A DNA stretch of 64,000 nucleotides from Erwinia mallotivora (GCF_000590885.1 NZ_JFHN01000018.1:124001-188000), one strand, 5' to 3'; positions 48,483 to 58,683 are shown, counted from the first letter of the stretch. Numbers and translations: made by a program. The notes: generated by a model not told the origin, from the sequence alone.

Positions 48483-50927
48483 ATGATGGTTCTCAGTTGC
48501 GTGGCGACAATCCTGCTGATTGGCGCACTCTTTTATCACCGCGTTAATCTGCTGCTGAGCAGCCTGACAGTGCTGGTGTGGTGCGCGGCAATGGCCGTCG
48601 CTCAGCTGTGGACGCCGTGGTTGATTATCCCACTGGCTATCATTCTGTTGCCTTTTAATCTGCTGCCCATGCGCAGAGCGATGTTCTCAAAGCCGGTATT
48701 GCACACCTTCAAAAAAGTCATGCCGCCAATGTCCCGCACCGAGAAAGAAGCTATCGAGGCCGGTACCACCTGGTGGGAGGGCGATCTGTTTCGCGGCCGA
48801 CCAGACTGGCAAAAACTGCACAACTATCCGCAGCCCCGCCTCAGCGCAGAGGAACAGGCTTTTCTGGATGGCCCGGTGAACGAAGCCTGCCGTATGGCGA
48901 GTGATTTTCAGATAACCCACGAGCTGGCCGATCTGCCACCAGAGCTGTGGGCACATCTGAAAGCACATCGCTTCTTTGCCATGATTATTAAGAAAGAATA
49001 CGGCGGACTGGCGTTTTCCGCTTATGCGCAGGCCCTTGTGCTGCAAAAGCTGGCGGGCGTGTCGGGTATTCTGGCGATCACCGTCGGGGTGCCCAACTCT
49101 CTTGGTCCCGGTGAGCTGCTGCAACATTACGGCACGGAGCAACAAAAAGACCACTATCTGCCGCGCCTGGCCCGTGGTCAGGAGATCCCCTGTTTTGCGC
49201 TGACCAGCCCGGAAGCCGGTTCCGATGCAGGCGCTATCCCGGATACCGGCATCGTCTGCATGGGCGACTGGCAGGGTCAGCAGGTGCTGGGGATGCGTCT
49301 GACCTGGAACAAACGCTACATCACCCTGGCCCCCATCGCCACCGTGCTGGGCCTGGCATTTAAACTCTACGATCCTGAGCATCTGCTGGGCGAAACTGAA
49401 GACCTCGGCATTACCTGCGCCCTGATCCCTGCCTGCACGCCAGGCGTGGAGATTGGCAAACGTCACTTTCCGCTTAATGTTCCGTTCCAGAACGGCCCAA
49501 CCCGTGGCAAAGACATTTTTGTGCCGGTTGACTACATTATCGGCGGGCCAAAAATGGCCGGTCAGGGCTGGAGAATGCTGGTGGAATGCCTTTCTGTCGG
49601 GCGCGGTATCACCCTGCCCTCCAACTCTACCGGTAGCCTGAAAAGCATCGCGCTGGCAACGGGAGCTTATGCGCACATTCGCCGCCAGTTTCGTCTGCCG
49701 GTCGGCAAGATGGAAGGCATTGAAGAGCCGCTGGCGCGCATCGCGGGCAATGCTTACGTGATGGATGCTGCCGCCTCGCTCATCACCTACGGCATTGTGC
49801 AGGGCGAAAAGCCCGCAGTGCTGTCAGCGATTGTCAAATACCACTGCACACATCGTGGCCAGCGGGCCATCGTCGATGCGATGGATATTGCCGGCGGCAA
49901 AGGCATCATGCTCGGCAACAGTAACTTTCTGGCAAGGGCGTATCAGGGTGCCCCGATTGCCATCACCGTGGAAGGGGCCAACATTCTGACCCGCAGCATG
50001 ATTATCTTCGGCCAGGGGGCGATTCGCTGTCATCCTTATGTACTGGCGGAGATGGAAAGCGCACAGAACAATGACGTCATTGCCTTTGACCAGGCGCTGT
50101 TCAGTCACGTCGGTCATGTCGGCAGCAACGGGATGCGCAGCCTGTGGCTGGGGCTGACCGGTGGCCGAACCAGCACCTCGCCAACCCGCGACGCCACCCG
50201 CCGTTACTACCAGCATCTTAACCGCCTGAGCGCCAGTCTGGCGCTGCTGTCGGATGTCGCTATGTCGGTTCTCGGCGGCAGTCTGAAACGTCGGGGGCGG
50301 ATTTCTGCCCGGCTGGGGGATGTGTTGAGCCAGCTCTACCTGGCGTCTGCAACCTTAAAGCGCTACGAAGATGAAGGCCGTAATCAGGCCGATCTCCCCC
50401 TGCTGCACTGGGGCGTACAGGATGCGCTTAACCAGGCAGAAATCGCCGTGGACGATCTGCTGCGCAACTTTCCCAACCGGATCATAGCTGGCCTGCTACG
50501 CGGGATGATTTTCCCCCTGGGCCGCCACTGCCGGGCACCGTCTGACCAGCTGGATCATCAGCTGGCACAGCTGCTGCAAACCCCCTCAGCTACCCGCACT
50601 CGTCTGGGACGCGGCCAGTATCTCACGCCCGGTGAACATAATCCGGCAGGTCAGCTGGAAGAAGCGTTGCAGGACGTCATGGCCGCCGAAACCATCCACG
50701 AGCGCCTCTGTAAGCAGTTGAAGAAAAATCTGTCGTTTACCCGCCTGGACGAGCTGGCAACACGCGGATTGCAGGAGAAATGGTTAAATGAAGAAGAAGC
50801 AGCCATTCTGACCCGGGCAGAAGCCAGCCGCCTGCGCTCAATTAACGTTGATGAGTTTGCTGCTGACGCACTGGCCGCAGCAGCAGAAAAACCCGGGGTA
50901 TCATCGCCCAGCGTTGCCGCCGCCTGA
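48483..50927 (+). CDS. fadE: Acyl-CoA dehydrogenase FadE
   Basis: 814 residues from the ATG at 48483 (GGAG six bases upstream), the E. coli length; an ATG at 48477 is too close to that site. Two N-terminal membrane helices (to about residue 60), then [20 protein letters not shown] and an acyl-CoA dehydrogenase core with [18 protein letters not shown] and [13 protein letters not shown]. It performs the first oxidation of beta-oxidation, feeding electrons to the quinone pool. A FadR site precedes it. Confidence 0.97.
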   Translation: MMVLSCVATILLIGALFYHRVNLLLSSLTVLVWCAAMAVAQLWTPWLIIPLAIILLPFNLLPMRRAMFSKPVLHTFKKVMPPMSRTEKEAIEAGTTWWEGDLFRGRPDWQKLHNYPQPRLSAEEQAFLDGPVNEACRMASDFQITHELADLPPELWAHLKAHRFFAMIIKKEYGGLAFSAYAQALVLQKLAGVSGILAITVGVPNSLGPGELLQHYGTEQQKDHYLPRLARGQEIPCFALTSPEAGSDAGAIPDTGIVCMGDWQGQQVLGMRLTWNKRYITLAPIATVLGLAFKLYDPEHLLGETEDLGITCALIPACTPGVEIGKRHFPLNVPFQNGPTRGKDIFVPVDYIIGGPKMAGQGWRMLVECLSVGRGITLPSNSTGSLKSIALATGAYAHIRRQFRLPVGKMEGIEEPLARIAGNAYVMDAAASLITYGIVQGEKPAVLSAIVKYHCTHRGQRAIVDAMDIAGGKGIMLGNSNFLARAYQGAPIAITVEGANILTRSMIIFGQGAIRCHPYVLAEMESAQNNDVIAFDQALFSHVGHVGSNGMRSLWLGLTGGRTSTSPTRDATRRYYQHLNRLSASLALLSDVAMSVLGGSLKRRGRISARLGDVLSQLYLASATLKRYEDEGRNQADLPLLHWGVQDALNQAEIAVDDLLRNFPNRIIAGLLRGMIFPLGRHCRAPSDQLDHQLAQLLQTPSATRTRLGRGQYLTPGEHNPAGQLEEALQDVMAAETIHERLCKQLKKNLSFTRLDELATRGLQEKWLNEEEAAILTRAEASRLRSINVDEFAADALAAAAEKPGVSSPSVAAA

Positions 50928-50944
50928 ACAGGCGGCGTCCCTCG

Positions 50945-51571
50945 TCACTGTGCCGCCGGTTTGCCCGCACCGGCGAAAAACATACTGACCGCACAGCGCG
51001 TCATTTCGCTGATGCGGCTGGTCCCTACCGGCTGGGCCTGCCGCTGGTAAATGCGCCCGTCGATCTCAGCGGTCAGCAGCGCCATAAACTGCAATGCCCG
51101 CAGACTGGCATCGCCGGGACGCAGTTCTCCGGCGTCCATCGCAGAGAGCATCACCGCCGACAGTTTTTCCATACTTTCGCGCGGCCCGGAGTCATGAAAC
51201 AGCGTACCGATATCAGTGTGTCCGGATTCCGCCACCACCATACGATAGACCGCCAGCGCGCTGCCGTCGTTGACCAGCACCTGTAACATTCTTTCGCCAA
51301 ATTTCTGAAGTTTCTCTTTCAGGGGCTGATTACGGTGCGAAATCTCATTCAGCTCTCCCGCCGCATCGGTGAGGTGCTGAGTCGCATAGGTTCTCACCAC
51401 CGCAGTGAACAACTCTTCTTTTGAAGGAAAATAGTTATACAGCGTCGCCTTGGAACCTCCCAGCCGCCTGGCCAGTTCGTTCATTGAGGCCCGCTCATAG
51501 CCCATTTCCTGAAAAAGCGCGGCGGCCACTTCAATAATGGCCTCGCGTCGTGCCAGCGTTTTTACTTTCAT
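50945..51571 (-). CDS. TetR-family transcriptional regulator
   Basis: 208 residues from the ATG at 51571; the frame is open to 51676 without a better start. The DNA-binding helix-turn-helix is at residues about 8-55 (REAIIEVAAALFQEMGYERA, then LARRLGGSKATLYNYFPSKE). The C-terminal ligand domain has the AefR-like pattern YRMVVAESGHTDIG (TetR_C_33). These repressors often control efflux or envelope genes. It is divergent from the DUF3313 lipoprotein gene; the palindrome at 51648 may be its operator. Confidence 0.9.
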   Translation of the reverse strand: MKVKTLARREAIIEVAAALFQEMGYERASMNELARRLGGSKATLYNYFPSKEELFTAVVRTYATQHLTDAAGELNEISHRNQPLKEKLQKFGERMLQVLVNDGSALAVYRMVVAESGHTDIGTLFHDSGPRESMEKLSAVMLSAMDAGELRPGDASLRALQFMALLTAEIDGRIYQRQAQPVGTSRISEMTRCAVSMFFAGAGKPAAQ

Positions 51572-51647
51572 CGGCTCACATCTTTTTTCAAAAATAAACC
51601 CAAGTGTACATTTTCTTGACAGAGAAATCATCCGCGTGCATAAATAA

Positions 51648-51657
51648 ACCGTACGGT
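51648..51657. promoter_or_regulatory. Palindromic operator candidate for the TetR regulator
   Basis: ACCGTACGGT is a perfect 10-base palindrome in the 174-base gap between the divergent TetR and lipoprotein genes. TetR-type repressors use sites of this kind; the assignment is by position only. Confidence 0.5.
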
Positions 51658-51745
51658 ACAGTTTTAAGCTGACCATCCCGCTCTCACCAGATAAAATCTG
51701 GCTGACAGCAATGCGCTATTACACTTACTTGCGAAGATTATCCCT

Positions 51746-52408
51746 ATGTCTCAGATGCCTGCCGTTTATCGTTCTCTTATGTTGCTAGCCGCTGTCACGC
51801 TGGCTGGCTGTGCCGGTACCCAGCCTGTTGCCTACAGCAATCTTCAGGCCTCTTCCCGCCTGCAACCCAATACCGGTGATGATGCTTATCGCATCCCGTA
51901 TAACTACAGCAGCAATCCGGACTGGCATAAATACAGCCAGGTTATTGTCGAGCCGGTGACCATTTATCGCGGTGCAGATAATCAGTTTGGCGATATGGAT
52001 GCGGAAGATCAGCAGTCGCTGGCGAACTACATGCAGGAGCAGTTCAGCGATCGTCTGAAACAGCGCTTCAGCCTGGTTAACGCAGCAACACCGGGCACAT
52101 TACGCATTCGCCTGACCCTGACCGGGGCTGATACCACCACGCCAGTCGTCGGCACCTTTACCAAGTTCGACCTGGCCGGTGGCCCGTACAATATCGTGCA
52201 GTCGATCCGTGGCAGAGAGGGGATGATGAACGGTTGGGTAAGCTATGCCACCGAAATCTACGATGCGCAGACCAACCAGCTGCTCGCCGCCTGGGTAGAA
52301 AAGCAGTATCCCAACGCGATGAATGTCAGCGCGAGTATTGGTTCACTGAGCGCAGCGAAGGTGGGCGTTGAAAAAGGTGCGGATGAGTTGATCACCCGTC
52401 TGAAATAA
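51746..52408 (+). CDS. DUF3313 lipoprotein
   Basis: 220 residues. The lipobox is LAGC, with the lipidated cysteine at about residue 22 (SLMLLAAVTLAGCAG). The body contains the DUF3313 elements KYSQVIVEPVTIY and LRIRLTLTGADTTTPVVGTF, ending with a repeat-like VEKGADELITRLK. The residue after Cys is Ala, not Asp, so it should be sorted to the outer membrane. Function unknown. Its divergent TetR neighbour suggests that it is induced under some condition. Confidence 0.85.
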   Translation: MSQMPAVYRSLMLLAAVTLAGCAGTQPVAYSNLQASSRLQPNTGDDAYRIPYNYSSNPDWHKYSQVIVEPVTIYRGADNQFGDMDAEDQQSLANYMQEQFSDRLKQRFSLVNAATPGTLRIRLTLTGADTTTPVVGTFTKFDLAGGPYNIVQSIRGREGMMNGWVSYATEIYDAQTNQLLAAWVEKQYPNAMNVSASIGSLSAAKVGVEKGADELITRLK

Positions 52409-52473
52409 CGTCGGAGCACACTGGGGCGGCCTCAGCGCCGCCACTTTTCTGCTCTCCTGCGGGACAACGCCCG

Positions 52474-53709
52474 ATGAACAGCTTTCCTGAGTTAGCCATT
52501 TGTCCCTGTTGCAGCCATCTTCACCGCCGCGAAAGCCTGACCTGCGGTGAACATGCATCCTGCCTGCGTTGTGCCAAAACGCTCTTTGCGTCAGCGCCGC
52601 GCTATTCGCGTCGACTGGCACTGATGCTGTCGGCGGTTTTTGCGCTGCCGGTCGCGACCTTTCTGCCGCTTATTACCGTCGGTTTGCAGGGAAACACGCG
52701 CCCGGTGACGCTGGTAAATATGGTGGTCTCGCTGGTACAGAGTCATCAGTGGCTGCTGGCGACCATCGTGATGCTGATATTTGTGTTATTTCCGGCGGTA
52801 CAACTTGTTCTGTACAGCTGGCTGTGCCACTTTGCCAGCCGCGCGCGTCACGCGCCGGGACACCGGACCGCTTTGCAGATCCTTCACTGGCTGAACCCCT
52901 GGTGCATGAGCGATGTTTGCCTGCTTGGGTTACTGATTGCGGGTTACAAAATGGTCGAATTCATTCAGCTCAGCATTGGGCCGGGATTCTGGGCGCTGGT
53001 GTGGGTTGCCCTGCTCTGCCGGAGTATCAGTCGTCACGATCTCGCCGGGCTGTGGAGTATTAACAGCACCCCCACCCCACCCGGCAGAAAACCGACGGAG
53101 GCATCTGCGACCAGACTGACGGGATGCCGCCATTGCGGGCTGGTCTGCGAGGCAGATCGCCGCACAAAATTTACCACCCGCTGTCCACGCTGCCACACAA
53201 GGCTCTCTTTGAATACTGTCGATAACCTCTCACGCACCACCGCGCTGTTAGTGGCGGCGATAATCTGCTATTTCCCGGCGAACCTGCTGCCGGTGATGCA
53301 AACCACTTTGCTGGGTAACAGCAGCGAAAAAACCATCCTCAGCGGCATTGTGGCATTCCGCGACAGCGGCGCGATTGCCATCGCAGCAATAATATTTATC
53401 GCCAGCGTGGTGATCCCGGTGATGAAATTTCTGGCGATTGGACTGCTGATTATTACCTGCCATCTGCGCAGCCAGTGGGCGGCCAGCAAACGAACCCAGC
53501 TTTACCGGCTGACGGAAGCCATCGGTTATCTCTCACTGCTGGACGTGATCGTGGTGGTCATCATGTCATGTGCCATGCAGTTCGCCCCGTCGGTGACCGT
53601 GGAACCGCGAAGCGGCATTCTCTTTTTTGCCCTGTCCGTGATCCTGACCATGCTTTCCGCCCTCAGTTTTGATCCACGCCTGATCTGGAGCCGCAACCAT
53701 CATGAGTAA
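52474..53709 (+). CDS. pqiA: Paraquat-inducible protein A homologue (inner-membrane)
   Basis: 411 residues. Two PqiA domains, each with a cysteine cluster (ICPCCSHLHRRE...CLRC near residue 10-34; CRHCG...CPRCH near 218-242) followed by four membrane helices, eight in total. PqiA/LetA proteins are inner-membrane partners of MCE proteins in lipid transport to and from the outer membrane. The following gene overlaps by eight bases. This is the pqiABC type of system and may add to the copy normally found elsewhere in enterobacterial genomes. Confidence 0.93.
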   Translation: MNSFPELAICPCCSHLHRRESLTCGEHASCLRCAKTLFASAPRYSRRLALMLSAVFALPVATFLPLITVGLQGNTRPVTLVNMVVSLVQSHQWLLATIVMLIFVLFPAVQLVLYSWLCHFASRARHAPGHRTALQILHWLNPWCMSDVCLLGLLIAGYKMVEFIQLSIGPGFWALVWVALLCRSISRHDLAGLWSINSTPTPPGRKPTEASATRLTGCRHCGLVCEADRRTKFTTRCPRCHTRLSLNTVDNLSRTTALLVAAIICYFPANLLPVMQTTLLGNSSEKTILSGIVAFRDSGAIAIAAIIFIASVVIPVMKFLAIGLLIITCHLRSQWAASKRTQLYRLTEAIGYLSLLDVIVVVIMSCAMQFAPSVTVEPRSGILFFALSVILTMLSALSFDPRLIWSRNHHE

Positions 53710-55330
53710 TTCCGTTCCTCCGGCCCCGCATCGCCACACCGGCTGGAAAACCGCGTGGCTTGTCTGGCTGATCCCGCTGGCGGCGCTGCTGGCAGCCCTG
53801 ACATTACTTGCCGGTAGTCTGCACGCCACAGGCACCGATATTGAAATAACCTTTCAGAACGCTGCCGGGCTGGAGGCAGGCAAAACGCCGTTGAAATACC
53901 GGGATATTACCGTGGGGGTGCTGAAATCACTCTCGCTGAACAGCGAAGGTGATCAGGTGGTGGCCGTCATCACCCTGGACAAAAATGCCGCCTGGTTGGC
54001 CCGTGCCGGTAGTCGTTTTTGGGTGGTGCGTCCCAGAGTCGGGCTGGGTGGCGTCAGCGGGATAGAAACGGTGCTATCCGGCGCATGGATTGCCGCCGAC
54101 CGGGGAACATCAGCAACAGAAATGCGCCATTTTACCGGGCTGGAGATGCCGCCGGCACAAATCAACGGCACCCCTGGCCGTCGTTTCACGGTCAGAACCG
54201 ACGATCTCGGCTCGCTGGATATTGGTTCACCGGTCTATTTTCGTCGTGTCCAGGTTGGGCGGATCGTGTCATGGCGATTGCAGGATGATGGCAAAGCGGT
54301 AGAGATCAATCTGTTTATCGATGCGCCCTGGGACCGCTTTGTCACCCGCCACTCCCGTTTCTGGAATGCCAGCGGGATGGATTTGTCGGTAGGCGCAAAC
54401 GGCCTGCATTTAAAAACTCAGACCGTTGCCTCAGTGCTGGCCGGGGGGATTGCGTTCCGCACGCCGGATGAAGCTAACGCACCGGATAACAACGCCGATG
54501 GCAGCTATGAGCTGGCAAAAGATGAAGAGCAGGCCCTCTCTCCGCCTGACAGACCATCGGTCCCTTTCCAGCTCCGTTTTGAACGTTCCCTCAGGGGGCT
54601 GACACCCGGCGCGCCGGTGGAGTTTTCCAGCATTACCATTGGCAAGGTGGTGTCGGTCAGCCTCGATTACAGCCCGGTCGGCTATCGTTTTCCTTCGGTG
54701 GTCAATATCGAGGTTTATCCGAACAGGCTGGGTAACGTGCTGGATAAACTGCCCAAACCGGGAAAAGATTTATCTCAGGCCACGGCTGAATTCACCCGCG
54801 ATATGGTGGAACACGGTCTGCGGGCCCAGGCAACCACCGGTAACCTGCTGACCGGCCAGCTCTACATCGCGCTGGATTTCCAGGCCGATGCCCGCAAAGT
54901 GCCTTTTGATATGACGGCCAGGCCACTGATTATCCCCACCGTTAACGGCGGATTTGAGCGCATCCAGCAACAGGTTGCCAGTATCGTCGGTAAGGTTGAC
55001 CGCATGCCGCTGGAGGACATTGGCAACCAGCTGAATGCCACGCTGGCCGGGAGCAATAAGCTGTTACAACAGTTGAACACCCATACCCTGCCGCAGGCAG
55101 ACAGGCTGGTCGCCCGACTGGACAGCACCACCGGTACGGTGCAGACGCTGCTGTCTGAAGACTCACCGCTGATGATTACCGCCACACAAAGTTTGCAGGA
55201 ACTCGGTCGGATGCTGCGGGCGATGCGCACGCTGAGCGAGATGCTTAACCGCAATCCGGAAGCTCTGATTCAGGGACGCCCCGCACAGGCGGCCTCTTCA
55301 TCTCCTCCACCAGAAAGGTCTGGCCGATGA
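53702..55330 (+). CDS. pqiB: MCE-domain protein PqiB
   Basis: 542 residues (E. coli 546). One membrane helix at about 19-40, then three MCE domains, each starting near GTDIEITFQNAAGLEAGKTP, GRRFTVRTDDLGSLDIGSP and VPFQLRFERSLRGLTPGAP. A C-terminal helical needle region follows (from about 410). PqiB forms hexameric rings with a needle spanning the periplasm. The number of MCE domains, three rather than seven, distinguishes it from LetB. Its last bases overlap pqiC by four. Confidence 0.95.
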   Translation: MSNSVPPAPHRHTGWKTAWLVWLIPLAALLAALTLLAGSLHATGTDIEITFQNAAGLEAGKTPLKYRDITVGVLKSLSLNSEGDQVVAVITLDKNAAWLARAGSRFWVVRPRVGLGGVSGIETVLSGAWIAADRGTSATEMRHFTGLEMPPAQINGTPGRRFTVRTDDLGSLDIGSPVYFRRVQVGRIVSWRLQDDGKAVEINLFIDAPWDRFVTRHSRFWNASGMDLSVGANGLHLKTQTVASVLAGGIAFRTPDEANAPDNNADGSYELAKDEEQALSPPDRPSVPFQLRFERSLRGLTPGAPVEFSSITIGKVVSVSLDYSPVGYRFPSVVNIEVYPNRLGNVLDKLPKPGKDLSQATAEFTRDMVEHGLRAQATTGNLLTGQLYIALDFQADARKVPFDMTARPLIIPTVNGGFERIQQQVASIVGKVDRMPLEDIGNQLNATLAGSNKLLQQLNTHTLPQADRLVARLDSTTGTVQTLLSEDSPLMITATQSLQELGRMLRAMRTLSEMLNRNPEALIQGRPAQAASSSPPPERSGR

Positions 55331-55929
55331 AATACGCATTTGTCTGTTTTACTCTGCTGATTGTCGGCGCGCTGACGGCCTGCTCCTCGCCGCCGGTGCG
55401 TTATCACACGCTGAATGTTGCACCGCCGCCCCGTGCGGACGCGGCCCCGTCGGCACCCTTCGTCATTTATCTGTTGCCTACGGGCGTTCCCCCACAGATT
55501 GATATTCCACAGCTGGTGGTGATGACCGGCAACGACAGGATTGATCTGCTGGACAATGACCGCTGGCTGAGTCCGGTGGGGGACGAAATTCAGACCGCGC
55601 TCTCTTCGGCGCTGACGACGCTGTTGCATACCCAGGACGTCAGCGGTATTACCTCGCGCCCGTTGCGCCCGGTAATCTTTATCCGAGTGCAGATCAGACG
55701 TTTTGACAGCTGGCCCGGTCAGTATGTGAAATTGCAGGCCGACTGGGGCCTGCGCAAAGGAGAAGAGCAGCTGCTGTGCCGCACGACGCTGGTTGAAGAT
55801 GCATCGGGCGGCATGGATGAGATGTTTGCCGCCCAGCAAAGAATTGTACACCGCCTGGCGGAGACGATTGCTCAGCGAGCCAGCGATCCGCAGCTGTCTG
55901 CCAGCAATAAAAACCTGTTATGCCAGTAG
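55327..55929 (+). CDS. pqiC: Outer-membrane lipoprotein PqiC
   Basis: 200 residues; lipobox LTAC at about residue 19 (IVGALTACSS). The PqiC/ABC-transport auxiliary fold is visible in VRYHTLNVAPPP, IDIPQLVVMTGNDRIDLLDNDRW and the final helical LAETIAQRASD. It anchors the PqiB needle at the outer membrane. The start overlaps the pqiB stop (ATGA). Last gene of pqiABC. Confidence 0.93.
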   Translation: MKYAFVCFTLLIVGALTACSSPPVRYHTLNVAPPPRADAAPSAPFVIYLLPTGVPPQIDIPQLVVMTGNDRIDLLDNDRWLSPVGDEIQTALSSALTTLLHTQDVSGITSRPLRPVIFIRVQIRRFDSWPGQYVKLQADWGLRKGEEQLLCRTTLVEDASGGMDEMFAAQQRIVHRLAETIAQRASDPQLSASNKNLLCQ

Positions 55930-56362
55930 CAGACGGGCATAAATACAGCCACTAACGCCTGGCCGTCTCCGGAAGCCTGTACGCGGGGTCTGACGATGAG
56001 TGCAGCGAAAACTCGCCTGAGGACTGTCCGCTGGGCTCTGACATGCAGCAGCAATCGATAACTAAATGATCCTTAAGCTGACGACACTCGACCATGACCG
56101 TTTTCTGATAGACAAAAAACTGATATGCCATACGCTAAATAATTGGAGTTGCAGGAAGGTGACCACAAAGTGAGTCCCGATGAGCTTACTCAGGTAAGTG
56201 ATTCAGGTGAAGGCACTCCGTCAACACACCCGCAGCCTGAAGTATGACGAGTATATATTTTCTGAACCAGTTTTAAAGACTCCGTCTTATTTCAGTTAAA
56301 AAATTGGCTATTCTGCAAAAAGATTCATCAGTTCAATACTATTTTATAAAGGATTAGTTAAA
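55930..56362. other. Intergenic region with an ERIC element
   Basis: 433 bases after pqiC. The first 200 bases hold no gene; the ERIC repeat occupies 56131-56255; then an AT-rich promoter region with AAAGGA before the orphan gene. No HrpL-type hrp box (GGAACC-N16-CCAC) is seen. Confidence 0.5.
56131..56255 (+). repeat. ERIC (IRU) intergenic repeat, full length
   Basis: Full-length element of about 125 bases. It begins TACGCTAAATAATTGGAGTT (consensus CCCTAAATAATTCGAGTT), continues GCAGGAAGG, has the central inverted part GTGAGTCCC..GAGCTTAC..GTAAGTGA, and ends TGAAGTATGACGAGTATA (consensus TGAAGTATGACGGGTATA). It is moderately diverged from the consensus. ERIC elements are non-autonomous and specific to enterobacteria. 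Confidence 0.9.
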
Positions 56363-57016
56363 ATGAGTTTTATAAAAACCTGTTTTTCACCACTCACAAA
56401 TATTTTTAGTCTACGTTGTCGATCTTACGAAGTTTCAAAGGGAAATGCAGTTAATAAATTTGCTGAAAATATATTTTCTGTTAAAAATTCTCCTGTAGAA
56501 TTGCTTACTTACAGAAGTGCCGATTTATCAAAAGAGCGGTTTATTACACAGAATATTTTGTCACGCTTTGATATTAGTGAAAATTTTGTTGCTGTAAGAG
56601 TTCAGGAAGACAAATTTACTGATTTAAAAAACAAGACAATACAAGGGCATAAGAAAACTGTTGCAACAGTAAGAGATTGGTATAATCCCTATAAAAATTA
56701 CCTCGGTATTTCTATGGGAAAACTTAAGTCATCATCCGATGTAGCAAATAAAGAAAGCAGAGAGTCCATAAATGTAATGCTAATGGAAAAGAATGAATTT
56801 AAAAATAAAATACTCAATCAAGATAACTTACAGAGCCAGTATGGAGGTAATGAAAATAAAAGCTGGGTAGTTGCACCATTAAAAGATTTTCTTGATAAAG
56901 GGGCTAAAGTTTATCCAGATGAATCCAGTGCATTAAGATTAGGTCAGCCGTTTATCATAACTCTTCCGGAAAAAACAAAAGTCAATGTTGAAATTTATCC
57001 AGTGCGCAAAAAATAG
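56363..57016 (+). CDS. AT-rich orphan protein, possible effector or toxin
   Basis: 217 residues, no signal peptide or membrane segment. Base composition is far richer in A/T than the neighbours. The N-terminus is Ser/Phe/Cys-rich (MSFIKTCFSPLTNIFSLRCR), the middle is basic (LKNKTIQGHKKTVATVRDW) and the C-terminus ends FIITLPEKTKVNVEIYPVRKK, a strand-rich end. AAAGGATTAGTTAAA precedes the ATG. I do not recognise the family. Its setting, between an ERIC repeat and a decayed Tn3 transposase fragment, marks it as horizontally acquired. A secreted effector or toxin is a guess. Confidence 0.6.
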   Translation: MSFIKTCFSPLTNIFSLRCRSYEVSKGNAVNKFAENIFSVKNSPVELLTYRSADLSKERFITQNILSRFDISENFVAVRVQEDKFTDLKNKTIQGHKKTVATVRDWYNPYKNYLGISMGKLKSSSDVANKESRESINVMLMEKNEFKNKILNQDNLQSQYGGNENKSWVVAPLKDFLDKGAKVYPDESSALRLGQPFIITLPEKTKVNVEIYPVRKK

Positions 57017-57025
57017 AATACCCGC

Positions 57026-57237
57026 CGTGAGCATTCAGCACTGATACGTCAGCACTATCAGTATCGTGAAATTGCCCGTCCCTCAGACAATAATTTTCAT
57101 GACGAAATGGTGGAGCAGTACCGGCGCATTCGTCGTTTCCTGTCTCATCTGCTGGATACCGTTGAATTTCATCCGCAACTGCCGGGGTTACCACTCTGAA
57201 TGCCTGTGACTACCTGAGCCGGGAGTTTACCAGTTGA
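57026..57237 (+). pseudogene. Decayed Tn3-family transposase fragment
   Basis: The forward frame reads HSALIRQHYQYREIARP, then FHDEMVEQYRRIRRFLSHLL and DTVEFHPQLPG; a one-base shift near 57185 continues into TTLNACDYLSREFTS before a stop at 57235-57237. That succession (FHDEMVEQY.RVRRFLPHLL.TV.F, then LNACDYLSREF) is the N-terminal half of Tn3-family TnpA. The rest of the transposase, the resolvase and terminal repeats are absent, so it is a dead remnant. Confidence 0.75.
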
Positions 57238-57398
57238 AAATGCAGGCTGAGGCAGAGATGAAATGCCTGTCGCCCCGCCCAAATTGGTACATCGTCTGGC
57301 TGCGATCGACCAGCCGCCTGTCATTGGGAAAGAGCGTTTTTATCAGTAAAAGTTCAGCATAAACCGCCGCCGTCCTCGCACATTCGGCGGCGCTTTAA
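57238..57398. terminator. Region downstream of mtnK with a GC-rich hairpin
   Basis: CGCCGCCG and CGGCGGCG (57365-57392) form an eight-pair stem with a 12-base loop six bases beyond the mtnK stop, followed leftward by GTTTATG, a weak T-tract. It is the likely mtnK terminator. The remainder may be further transposon remnant. Confidence 0.5.
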
Positions 57399-58598
57399 TC
57401 AGCCATTCTGCCGGATACGGGCAATCAACGCATCGCAGTCTGCAATCTGGTCAGCCGCGATGATCAACGTACGTCCCAGCGTCACCGCCTGACGCACACA
57501 TTCAGTGCGCATGGCATCGTCGGAAATGGTTTTGATATCCGCTACCTGAGACATCCCCACCGTGCGACGAATCACTTCAGTGCCTGCATAACCCAGCGTA
57601 TCCCGCCAGATTTTATGCAAAAACTCTGCTGCATAGCCCGGATACGCCAGCGCGCGATCGCGACTTTTTTCCGCCGCCAGCGTGAGAAAACCTTCGGCAA
57701 AGCTCTGCCATAGCGCAGAGAGATCGCACAGACGTTGCTCACGAGCGGCGGCGGCCTCACGCGGGGCCAGCAGGCCCGGCAGCGCACAGTAGTTGATCAT
57801 CAGGTTGCCGAGCGCGCTGCCCACATCGAAACCTATCGGGCCGTAGAAACCAAACTCCGCATCGATAACCTTCAGGCGACCTTCCGCCACAAAAATTGAT
57901 CCACTGTGCACATCGCCGTGCAGCAAGGCTTCGGCATTTGACAGAAAGCGGTGTTTCAGCGCGGCGACATTCCGTCGCAGAGCGTCGTCGGTACGCAGCG
58001 TGGCAATCAGCGGCTCCAGCGCGCGTGGGTAGCCGTTACGCTGATGCTCCTCATAGGGTTCGTTAAAGAACAGCTCTTCGGTGATGTCACACAGCTCAGG
58101 GTTGGTGAAGCGGATAACATCTGCTTTTTTCTGATGCGGGTGCTGGTAAAAATCGGAAGTATGAAACAGCGTTTGCGCCAGATAGATTCCCAGCTGCCCT
58201 GCGGCCTGCGGATAATCGACGCCTTTAACCTGTTCACCTCGCCAGATTGCATGGCTGGAGAGATCCTCCATAACCATGACCGCCAGTTGCGGATCGTAAT
58301 GCAGAATTTTCACCGTGTGCTCAGGGCAGAAGCCACCATGAATATGCAACACTTCCGCTTCGATACGCGCGCGGTCAAGGGTCAGCGGCCAGGATTCACC
58401 CACGCAGCGCACATAAGGCAGCGCCTGCTTAACAATCACCCGGCTGTGACCTTCACGGTCAACAATCCTGAACACCAGGTTCAGGTTACCATCACCGATT
58501 TCCTGTGAAGCGACCAGACTGTCCGGATTGTCAATGCCGCCGAACTGGCGTGCATATTCCACAGCATCCTCTGCCGTGAATGTACGGTATTGCGACAT
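57399..58598 (-). CDS. mtnK: 5-methylthioribose kinase
   Basis: 399 residues from the ATG at 58598 (GGGGA six bases upstream). Aminoglycoside-phosphotransferase-like kinase fold: nucleotide loop [17 protein letters not shown], catalytic loop [18 protein letters not shown] and metal-binding [20 protein letters not shown]. It phosphorylates 5-methylthioribose from spent polyamine synthesis. It is divergent from mtnA with MetJ-type boxes between them. Confidence 0.96.
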   Translation of the reverse strand: MSQYRTFTAEDAVEYARQFGGIDNPDSLVASQEIGDGNLNLVFRIVDREGHSRVIVKQALPYVRCVGESWPLTLDRARIEAEVLHIHGGFCPEHTVKILHYDPQLAVMVMEDLSSHAIWRGEQVKGVDYPQAAGQLGIYLAQTLFHTSDFYQHPHQKKADVIRFTNPELCDITEELFFNEPYEEHQRNGYPRALEPLIATLRTDDALRRNVAALKHRFLSNAEALLHGDVHSGSIFVAEGRLKVIDAEFGFYGPIGFDVGSALGNLMINYCALPGLLAPREAAAAREQRLCDLSALWQSFAEGFLTLAAEKSRDRALAYPGYAAEFLHKIWRDTLGYAGTEVIRRTVGMSQVADIKTISDDAMRTECVRQAVTLGRTLIIAADQIADCDALIARIRQNG

Positions 58599-58683
58599 CA
58601 CTTTTCCCCATCAACTGTTCTGGCTGCGCGCCGGGTAGTATTCGCTGTTATCTTGCCGGCATTTTGTCATGAATAAGCCATTC

